Shown here in pieces: positions 1-5,117 of a DNA stretch of 5,117 nucleotides (position 1 is its first letter; each line of letters opens with the position of its first letter). The DNA is taken from assembly GCA_017553965.1 (NCBI GenBank), contig JAFZJK010000169.1, forward strand, positions 1 through 5,117, given 5' to 3'. The stretch is from Lachnospiraceae bacterium. Lineage in GTDB: Bacteria > Bacillota_A > Clostridia > Lachnospirales > Lachnospiraceae. The translations under genes and the position numbers were made by a program. A model generated the notes under the pieces. The model did no database searches. It had not been told where the DNA came from and worked only from the letters and a program-made list of their open reading frames with translations.

Positions 1-570
1 GGCATAAGCATGTTTACCATTGTCTACATGCTTGCAGTGGCTGTTGATGTGGCTCAGGCGTTCAATATCGATTTCCAGACAGGCGTGCTTACACTGGCTG
101 CCAATCTGGTATGGCTTGTTATTTTCTGTCTCGGACCGAAGGCTAAATTTATGCTTGTAGCATACCTGGTACTTATTGCAGTTAATATTATCCAGGCATT
201 CAGTTCCGGATGGATAGTTGGCACCATTATTTCGATAGCGATCGGGTTCTCGCTCTTAAACTTCTTTATTTTCTTTATCTCTTTAAGGAAAAAGAATTTT
301 GCACCTATGAATCCGCTAAGAAAACAGTTTAAGGACAGTATCAGGAATGCTGAAAGAAGAACCGATGCGGGCACAGAAGGCGGTGCACCCAGACACGGAA
401 AGATAGTCAGCATTTACAGACCTGCAGCAAACACACCCAGGCACAGATGCGCGATCTGCGGGCGTACGGAGCTTGACGATGACAACTTAGAGTTTCGTTT
501 CTGCAGTAAATGTAACGGCAGCTACGAGTATTGCAGCGATCATTTGTATACACACGAACACAAAACCTGA
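1..570 (+). CDS. Rhomboid-like multi-pass membrane protein with C-terminal zinc-ribbon-like tail (5' partial)
   Basis: The reading frame is open from the first base, so the gene probably begins upstream; the first ATG at position 10 falls inside a hydrophobic run and has no convincing ribosome binding site. Numbered from that ATG, hydrophobic segments lie at about 1-17, 24-41, 45-63 and 69-92. A basic, polar linker (about 93-145) and a Cys/His cluster follow: C147-x2-C150, C165-x2-C168, C175, H178, H182 and H184, which suits a structural zinc site in the cytosol. From memory, the pairing of a rhomboid-like membrane domain with a tail reading CxxCGRTE...FCSKC...YCSDHLYTHEH is common in Lachnospiraceae proteins. 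The rhomboid GxSG serine motif is not in the visible part, so protease activity cannot be judged. The next gene starts 15 bases downstream. Family assignment is moderately sure; the zinc-binding tail and membrane segments are clear. Confidence 0.72.
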   Translation, partial: GISMFTIVYMLAVAVDVAQAFNIDFQTGVLTLAANLVWLVIFCLGPKAKFMLVAYLVLIAVNIIQAFSSGWIVGTIISIAIGFSLLNFFIFFISLRKKNFAPMNPLRKQFKDSIRNAERRTDAGTEGGAPRHGKIVSIYRPAANTPRHRCAICGRTELDDDNLEFRFCSKCNGSYEYCSDHLYTHEHKT

Positions 571-575
571 CGGAC

Positions 576-581
576 GGGGAG
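576..581 (+). promoter_or_regulatory. Ribosome binding site of the first ABC permease
   Basis: GGGGAG lies four bases before the ATG at 586, a close but usable Shine-Dalgarno spacing. It supports that ATG, which also gives the typical ABC-2 permease N-terminus (a short amphipathic stretch before the first membrane helix). Confidence 0.6.
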
Positions 582-585
582 CAAT

Positions 586-1656
586 ATGCTTATAAAAGAT
601 CTTAAGCTGATCTTCAGCGATAAAAAGATGCTCATCCTGCTTGGACTTCTGGTACTTTTAAGTGCGGCGGCCATATTCTTCTGTGTTAATGAGACGGAAG
701 GACCAGCTGCTACACTGGGTATAGTGGATGAGGATAAAACAGAACATTCGGCATTGCTTGCCACCTACTTCGACGAAAATGAAGTTTTCACTTCCTATTT
801 TAATGTTATCCGGGGGACCCGGGAGGAGATGGAAGAACTGTTTGATAAAGGAGAGGTGGATATATATGTAATTTTGCATGAGGGCTTTACCAATAAGCTT
901 GTCGGGCTTGAAAATACTCCGGTACATACCGTGGTAAACAGTACCGATAAAACAAAAATGGTACTGCTGGCAAACCTCATGAATGCGTATTCAGATTATA
1001 TCACTTCGGTTGAGATCAACTGTCAGGGTCTTGCCGATATCATGAGAGCGGAAGGCTACGACAAGGCTACTGTACGCGACAGAAATGTGACTATTTCATA
1101 TGACCTTCTTTTTACGGCTCTCGGAAAAGATAAGCTGTTTAAGCGTGAGTACATAGAACGTTTTGAAGGTATTTCACTGGTAAATTATTATGTTTATTCG
1201 GGTATCATACTGCTGATCCTTTATGCCGGCCTGTTTGCAGGACTTAAGGTGTTAAAGGAAAAACTCGGACAGGTGGGTACCAGATTAAGATCCGCAGGCA
1301 TAGGCGGAGCAAGGTATTTCGGAAGCAGCCTTATGGCATTTGTGATCGTCTACGGCTTTATCATGGTGGTTTCGATGCTGCTGGTGATATCGGTCGGAGA
1401 CTTAAAGATCCCACCTAAAGCCATAGTATTCATACTGGCTGCCATAGTGATCTCGTGTATCCTGTTTATGGCTATTTCAGCTTTTATCAAGTCGGTATCG
1501 GGTTACATGATACTAGGAAACATGCTTATACTGTTTACCACCATAGCCGGCGGCGGTATCATCCCTATCATGTACTTGCCCGAGGGCTGCGCGATGGTAG
1601 CTAGATTTACACCTACTTACTGGTTTATAAAGCTTATACTTAATTCCGGAATCTGA
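586..1656 (+). CDS. ABC-2 type transporter permease subunit (first of a pair)
   Basis: A 356-residue membrane subunit of an ABC-2 (exporter-type) transporter; substrate unknown. An amphipathic start (MLIKDLKLIFSDKK) leads into membrane helix 1 at about 15-33. A large extracytoplasmic domain covers about 35-195. Further helices lie at about 201-221, 246-270, 278-300 and 305-325. After helix 5 comes the usual ABC-2 re-entry: AGGGIIPIMYLP near 321-332, then FTPTYW at 341-346. The protein ends ten residues later, where most relatives continue with a sixth helix. The ectodomain aligns with that of the next gene (G[IL]...E..LL, then EE..EL...G..D.IYVI.EG), so the two are probably paralogous halves of a heterodimer. 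No Walker A or ABC signature is present here or elsewhere in the window, so the ATPase must be encoded elsewhere. The gap to the next gene is 16 bases, implying co-translation. Confidence 0.85.
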   Translation: MLIKDLKLIFSDKKMLILLGLLVLLSAAAIFFCVNETEGPAATLGIVDEDKTEHSALLATYFDENEVFTSYFNVIRGTREEMEELFDKGEVDIYVILHEGFTNKLVGLENTPVHTVVNSTDKTKMVLLANLMNAYSDYITSVEINCQGLADIMRAEGYDKATVRDRNVTISYDLLFTALGKDKLFKREYIERFEGISLVNYYVYSGIILLILYAGLFAGLKVLKEKLGQVGTRLRSAGIGGARYFGSSLMAFVIVYGFIMVVSMLLVISVGDLKIPPKAIVFILAAIVISCILFMAISAFIKSVSGYMILGNMLILFTTIAGGGIIPIMYLPEGCAMVARFTPTYWFIKLILNSGI

Positions 1657-1672
1657 ACATAAAGGGTAAAAA

Positions 1673-2716
1673 ATGAGTCGTTTTATACTTAGATTAAAAA
1701 TATGTTTAAAGGACAGGACTGCGGGCATATGCTATGTTATATCCGCAGTGGTCATGTTCTGCCTGCTTCTGGGGTTAAGCTCTGCATCGGAGGAAAGAAG
1801 TGCAGTCCCCATAGGACTGTATGTGGCCGATGAAAGTGAAGAGGCTACATTGCTGGTAGAACAGATGCGAAAAACTCCTTCGATATACATATATGAAAAA
1901 AGCCTGGAAGAACTAAAGGAGCTTTTGCTTGACGGATATATAGACAGCATCTACGTGATAGAAGAGGGTTACGGAGCTAGAGTCAGAAGCACGGATATTG
2001 ACGGGCTCGTAACGGTCATTTCGGGTAAGGATGATCAGACATCCGTAATGATAAGTGATATCATTGCGGGGGATATGATGTATGAGATCTGCCTCAATAA
2101 AAGCTACAGGCTGTACGCCGATACGCTTCCGACCAATGCACTTGATAAGGAGGAATACAGCTCATATATAAGGGAGCTGTATGACAGCAATGAGTTTGCT
2201 TTTAACTTTGCTGTGGTCTACAAGGACCCCAAGGTTAAAAAAATAGAGGAACGTCAGGTAACAAACGGCATGATATATAAGCAGATGATAGCCGGAATGC
2301 TGGCTATGCTGCTCTGTCTTATGGCTTTCGTATCATGCAACTGCTTCTGCATTGAGTATGAAAAGGGAGTGGCTTACAGATTGAAGGAACTTCCCGGCAG
2401 CAGAATTCCGAAGGAAATTATGGACTTTTTCGGAGTTTTCATGTATACTTTACCTTTGAGCATAGTAGCGGGATTCCTTTTTTCAGATATATCTGCTGTT
2501 TTGGTAAGTGTGGTATATCTTATGATAATGTGTGCATTATGTACTTTTATCTCAAAGACAGCCAAGAAAACGGAGAGCTACCAGCTGGTAGGTGCGGTAC
2601 TCGTCATAGGTCTGGGCATACTCGGATTTGTGAGCGTATTCGCCGGGATCATCGGAGGCCCTGATTTCTTAAAGTACACACCGAATGCCATATATATAAA
2701 CCTGCTTGTAAAATGA
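1673..2716 (+). CDS. ABC-2 type transporter permease subunit (second of a pair)
   Basis: A 347-residue partner permease. The ATG at 1673 follows AAAGGG (1661-1666) by six bases. Membrane helix 1 is at about 18-36, an extracytoplasmic domain spans about 40-195, and helices follow at about 201-225, 250-270, 274-294 and 304-326. The C-terminus reads GGPDFLKYTPNAIYINLLVK, matching the post-helix-5 P-x-x-[YW] region of ABC-2 permeases, and stops there without a sixth helix, as in the preceding gene. Ectodomain landmarks shared with the first permease include IGLY near 47-50, LEELKELLLDGYIDSIYVIEEGY in the 78-100 region, and a D-x-T pair near 121-123. Cysteines are unusually frequent around helix 2 (C215, C222, C224, C226). 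It most likely pairs with the first permease in one exporter. Substrate and ATPase are not identifiable from this window. Confidence 0.8.
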   Translation: MSRFILRLKICLKDRTAGICYVISAVVMFCLLLGLSSASEERSAVPIGLYVADESEEATLLVEQMRKTPSIYIYEKSLEELKELLLDGYIDSIYVIEEGYGARVRSTDIDGLVTVISGKDDQTSVMISDIIAGDMMYEICLNKSYRLYADTLPTNALDKEEYSSYIRELYDSNEFAFNFAVVYKDPKVKKIEERQVTNGMIYKQMIAGMLAMLLCLMAFVSCNCFCIEYEKGVAYRLKELPGSRIPKEIMDFFGVFMYTLPLSIVAGFLFSDISAVLVSVVYLMIMCALCTFISKTAKKTESYQLVGAVLVIGLGILGFVSVFAGIIGGPDFLKYTPNAIYINLLVK

Positions 2717-2738
2717 TCAGATAAGACCGGCAGGATAC

Positions 2739-2743
2739 GGAGG
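2739..2743 (+). promoter_or_regulatory. Ribosome binding site deciding a TTG start
   Basis: A perfect GGAGG sits ten bases before the TTG at 2754. No ATG or GTG in the correct frame lies at suitable distance from it, so this site is the main reason for choosing the TTG start. Confidence 0.65.
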
Positions 2744-2753
2744 ACTAAGTAAC

Positions 2754-4001
2754 TTGAGTAAGAGTGTTAATTACGAGTTCTATTTTAATGAGCTTGAGAA
2801 TACATATTTTGAGCTGGCATTTACCGAGCTGGCACTTGATTATTACTGCTTTAAGGAAAGGGACCTGGAGAGAAAGGATGTTTCGGCCGACGATATGTCT
2901 GAAGGCTTCCGTACCCGTCTTGAAGCACTGGTTGAGAAAGCCTTAAATGATTATGACGGCCTGGAAGAGACCTCCCGCAAGGCGGAAGAGTTAAAGAACG
3001 AGATCAGGGATGAGGTTGAAAAGCTGGTAAAGCTTATAGACCGTTTAGAGCTTGATAAATATGTGGCAGAAAGAGAACCGGTAGAGGGCGAAAGCTTTGA
3101 CTACCCCAGTAACGATGAGGCTGCCAAAGTGGTGCTTAGAAGCATTTTTGCGGTAAACGATAACGCCATTATCAATGAGCAGATCAAAAATGCGGTATAT
3201 GAGCTTCCTGTAAGGATGACAAAAGTAAGGTTTTTTGATATAATCAAAAACGGTATGAAGCTGTACATCGGTTCGGACCGTGATATACTTGAAAGATTCA
3301 TATATATGCTTGAGAGCAGTACCGGTCTTTCGGGTGACGAAGAGCTTAAAAAGCTTACAGAAAAGCCTGATCTCGCAGCCATAAGGGCAAGATATGAGTA
3401 CCTTAACGATCTGGCAGGCATATGTAACTATCTGTGTGTAATAGGCAGTGCAGGAGAGACTGTCAGAACCGGTAAAAAAGAGGATGTACAGAAATTACTG
3501 GACCTTATAAAGCTTTCATCTTCTCTTAATGAATCCGATGCGGAAAATGCAGAAAAGATACTCGGAAGCTTAGAAGGAAAGTTGGAGGATATGTCCCAGA
3601 AAGTACCCGCACTGGAGGCAAAGTTAGCCGGCTATATAGAGTCGGAGACAGGAGAGCTTTCGGAAAAGGCAGTGCTTTTGGAAAGACTGAGACGTTTAAT
3701 GTCATCATCGCTTTATGCGGACCTTGATACTGAAGTGCCCGAAAATGTAGATGAGACAGCTGTAGAAAAAGAGTTCGGAGTATTGCAGGATAAGCTTGAA
3801 GCAAGCTTTAAGGAAGGTGACAGGGCACTTAACCGTGCCAGGATGGCAGCAGCATTGTCATCCCTTCCAGTATTTTTCAATTCGCGTACGGAAGTCATGA
3901 ACTATGTAAGAGAGGCTCTTGACTCCTGCAGCAATATTCATGAGAAAAACATGGCGGTTTCTAATATTTTGGCTTCCGGTTCGGAAGACATGGAGGAATA
4001 G
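2754..4001 (+). CDS. Uncharacterised acidic helical protein with internal LPV-centred duplication
   Basis: A 415-residue protein of unknown function. The start is TTG, supported by GGAGG ten bases upstream; the first residues (SKSVNYEFYFNELENTYFELAF) run straight into predicted helix. There is no signal peptide or membrane segment, so it should be cytosolic. It is rich in Glu, Asp, Leu and Lys, with coiled-coil-like stretches at about 52-105 and 244-315. A more conserved-looking core at 124-186 reads LPVRMTKVRFFDIIKNGMKLY at its centre (151-171); I recall similar LPVRMT-type segments in Lachnospiraceae hypothetical proteins, but cannot confirm it. Residues 351-406 look like a diverged copy of 131-186, with F, D, A, A and LPV at equal spacing. 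There is no nucleotide-binding or catalytic motif. It lies 37 bases after the permease pair and 6 bases before the next gene, so it is probably co-transcribed with both. A role as an accessory or scaffold of the transporter is possible but unsupported. Confidence 0.8.
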   Translation: MSKSVNYEFYFNELENTYFELAFTELALDYYCFKERDLERKDVSADDMSEGFRTRLEALVEKALNDYDGLEETSRKAEELKNEIRDEVEKLVKLIDRLELDKYVAEREPVEGESFDYPSNDEAAKVVLRSIFAVNDNAIINEQIKNAVYELPVRMTKVRFFDIIKNGMKLYIGSDRDILERFIYMLESSTGLSGDEELKKLTEKPDLAAIRARYEYLNDLAGICNYLCVIGSAGETVRTGKKEDVQKLLDLIKLSSSLNESDAENAEKILGSLEGKLEDMSQKVPALEAKLAGYIESETGELSEKAVLLERLRRLMSSSLYADLDTEVPENVDETAVEKEFGVLQDKLEASFKEGDRALNRARMAAALSSLPVFFNSRTEVMNYVREALDSCSNIHEKNMAVSNILASGSEDMEE

Positions 4002-4003
4002 GA
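3992..4003 (+). promoter_or_regulatory. Ribosome binding site overlapping the upstream stop codon, for a GTG start
   Basis: GGAGG at 3992-3996, within the last codons of the helical-protein gene, and AGGA at 4000-4003, across its TAG stop, are 11 and 4 bases from the GTG at 4008. Either could serve. The arrangement implies translational coupling between the two genes. Confidence 0.55.
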
Positions 4004-4007
4004 CGAA

Positions 4008-4349
4008 GTGATCGAGTGGAGCGAAAAGCTGTTTCTTACGGACAGTGTTAAGAAAAAAGTGAATAAGATCAAGAAAAAACTCGAAAAACCGGACAAACTC
4101 CGTTTCGGGGCTTATCTGATCACGCTCAACAATAACGGGACCGATCTGTTCGATATATATAACATCCTTATGTTTCCTGCAAAGCATTTTAAAAAGGAAA
4201 CAGAAAACGTAAGTATAGTCGGGGTAGCAAAAAACGAGGACGAGGCTAAAGAGCTGGCAGGTATCATGATAAAGAGTGTTTTGCAGGAAGAGCTGCCACT
4301 TACCCCCGATGGACTGAAAGAGTATTTTAAGGCAACGGCAAAAGAGTGA
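4008..4349 (+). CDS. Small conserved Lachnospiraceae protein of unknown function
   Basis: A 113-residue protein with a GTG start. The N-terminus MIEWSEKLFLTDSVKKK is followed by a very basic stretch (about 15-31, KKKVNKIKKKLEKPDK). An alternating strand/helix region comes next: GAYLITL at 34-40, DLFDIYNILMFPAKHFKK at about 46-63, VSIVGVAKNEDEAKELAGIMI at about 68-88, and a tail ending in LKEYFKATAKE. The pattern suggests a small alpha/beta fold without membrane segments. I recall similar MIEWSE-type proteins of this size lying directly upstream of DUF2953 and GerW-like genes in Lachnospiraceae, with no assigned function; this is memory, not a search. It starts 6 bases after the preceding stop and ends 24 bases before the next start, so it belongs to the same operon. 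The frame is secure; the role is unknown. Confidence 0.78.
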   Translation: MIEWSEKLFLTDSVKKKVNKIKKKLEKPDKLRFGAYLITLNNNGTDLFDIYNILMFPAKHFKKETENVSIVGVAKNEDEAKELAGIMIKSVLQEELPLTPDGLKEYFKATAKE

Positions 4350-4362
4350 TAAAAGCCGGGTT

Positions 4363-4367
4363 AGGAG
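4363..4367 (+). promoter_or_regulatory. Ribosome binding site of the DUF2953-like gene
   Basis: AGGAG six bases before the GTG at 4374. No ATG follows in frame before the membrane helix, so this GTG is the only start that keeps the N-terminal anchor complete. Confidence 0.65.
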
Positions 4368-4373
4368 CAGGCT

Positions 4374-5096
4374 GTGCTGACAGTTATTCTTACAATCTTA
4401 AAAATATTGGGAATAATCATAGCGGTATTAGTTGGACTGATACTGCTTATTGTGCTGCTCGTAGGCTTTGTGCCGATAAGATATAAAGCTGCCGTAAAGT
4501 ACCCTGAAGAGGGTTCGCTAAACGAGGATGTAATAAGCAAAAGGAAAAGAGATGCCCTGAAAAACAAAATAAAGGGTGCAGATGAAAAAGAAGCGGACGG
4601 GGAAGAAGAGGAAGAAAAAAAGAAGGAATTGCTCATAAAAGCAAATGCCGTAGTATCCTGGCTGCTCCACATAGTACACGTAAGACTTGATCTTGACAGT
4701 ACCGGAATGGTGATCACAGCCAGACTGTTCGGAATATTTAAGGTATATTCAACCGATCCCGAAAGTGTAAAGAAACGCGAAGAAAAGCGTAAGAAAAAGG
4801 AAGAAAAGAAAAAGCCGAAGGAAATTGAGAAAAAAGAAGACTCAGTTGAGGCCGCAAAAGCTACAGATAACGAAAAAGAAAAAGCTGTAAAAGAAGTCGA
4901 GTCTATAAAGAAAACAGAAGAGACCGGCGAGGACAAAGAAAGCAGTAAGTCGCCAGACACTGCATCGGATGAGGATGACTTCAAGGATTTTGAAGAATTA
5001 TTTGACGCGGATGATGAAGAAGAAAAAGGATCCGAAAATTCCGATGAATATAAAGGCATAAAAGGCAAGTTTAAAAAGATAAAGGATAAGTTCTGA
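4374..5096 (+). CDS. DUF2953-like membrane-anchored protein, frame probably interrupted by TGA at 5094
   Basis: A 240-residue frame with a GTG start. Residues 1-33 form one strong membrane helix, followed by FVPIRYKAAVKY (32-43). A charged insert rich in Glu and Lys spans about 47-85. The segment ANAVVSWLLHIVHVRLDLD (90-108) and the strand MVITARLFGIFKVY (112-125) then resemble the N-terminal part of DUF2953 family proteins (relatives of Bacillus YtfI), where V.WLLH and a [LI]FGI motif recur. From 129 to 240 the chain is a Lys/Glu/Asp-rich low-complexity linker ending in KKIKDKF. Family members normally continue after such a linker into a conserved C-terminal domain, which is absent here. The seven codons after the TGA (KIKDKIV) repeat the preceding heptad, so the original gene probably ran beyond the window. 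The protein as written would be a membrane-anchored stub with a charged tail. In this family a GerW/YtfJ sporulation gene often follows. Family call moderately sure. Confidence 0.7.
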   Translation: MLTVILTILKILGIIIAVLVGLILLIVLLVGFVPIRYKAAVKYPEEGSLNEDVISKRKRDALKNKIKGADEKEADGEEEEEKKKELLIKANAVVSWLLHIVHVRLDLDSTGMVITARLFGIFKVYSTDPESVKKREEKRKKKEEKKKPKEIEKKEDSVEAAKATDNEKEKAVKEVESIKKTEETGEDKESSKSPDTASDEDDFKDFEELFDADDEEEKGSENSDEYKGIKGKFKKIKDKF

Positions 5097-5117
5097 AAGA
5101 TAAAAGATAAGATCGTA
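5076..5117 (+). repeat. Tandem 21-base (7-codon) repeat spanning the stop codon
   Basis: Units 5076-5096 and 5097-5117 match at 17 of 21 bases. In the frame of the DUF2953-like gene they read KIKDKF-stop and KIKDKIV. A third, weaker heptad (GIKGKFK, 5055-5075) precedes them. The stop codon occupies the seventh codon of the middle unit. Confidence 0.7.

Noticed and set aside
54..413. Minus-strand open frame of 119 residues within the rhomboid-like gene
   Set aside because: It is antisense to a clearly coding membrane protein and shows no recognisable domain.
810..824. GC-rich inverted repeat (CCGGG, short loop, CCCGG)
   Set aside because: It lies within the first permease's coding sequence, is only five base pairs long and has no following T tract, so it is not a terminator.
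2717..2753. Possible promoter or terminator in the largest intergenic gap
   Set aside because: The 37 bases contain no hairpin with a T run and no recognisable -35/-10 pair, only the ribosome binding site.
2764..2946. Short + strand frame of 60 residues overlapping the start of the helical protein
   Set aside because: It is out of frame inside a longer gene with its own GGAGG site, and its composition is that of a shifted frame.
3858..4187. Minus-strand open frame of 109 residues across the junction of the helical protein and the small conserved gene
   Set aside because: It overlaps two well-supported + strand genes and has no family resemblance.
4361..5068. Long minus-strand open frame (235 residues) opposite the DUF2953-like gene
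   Set aside because: It is Ser/Phe-rich low complexity, the expected complement of Lys/Glu-rich codons (AAG, GAA), with no plausible domain. The + strand gene has a good ribosome binding site and family motifs.

Overview
The window holds six genes, all on the + strand and separated by only 6 to 37 bases, so it looks like one stretch of a polycistronic operon. No promoter, terminator, RNA gene, insertion sequence or CRISPR array is visible. Moderate GC, frequent ATA codons, strong GGAGG-type ribosome binding sites and the recognisable families all suggest a Lachnospiraceae member (Clostridia, Butyrivibrio-like). That assignment is from recall and was not computed.

Left part (1-2716): the 3' part of a multi-pass membrane protein with a cytosolic Cys/His zinc-binding tail, cut off by the window start. 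I take it for the rhomboid-like family common in Lachnospiraceae. Two ABC-2 type permease subunits of near-equal length and the same topology follow. They can be aligned to each other in the ectodomain and probably form a heterodimeric exporter. The ATPase subunit is not in the window. Both permeases end where the last membrane helix would normally begin.

Middle part (2754-4001): a 415-residue acidic, mostly helical, soluble protein with a TTG start. I cannot assign a function. It carries what looks like a diverged internal duplication centred on an LPV motif.

Right part (4008-5117): a small conserved protein with a GTG start, then a GTG-started, membrane-anchored, DUF2953-like protein. In Lachnospiraceae these two usually precede a GerW/YtfJ-type sporulation gene, which would lie just beyond the window. 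The DUF2953-like frame stops with TGA at 5094-5096, inside a 21-base (7-codon) tandem repeat. The same heptad pattern continues in frame after the stop to the window end. The stop therefore looks premature relative to the family: a nonsense mutation, a sequencing error, or a real truncation before the conserved C-terminal domain.

Nothing here is a clear new defence or mobile system. The points most worth checking are the interrupted DUF2953-like gene, the paired short permeases with no ATPase in view, and the uncharacterised helical protein.
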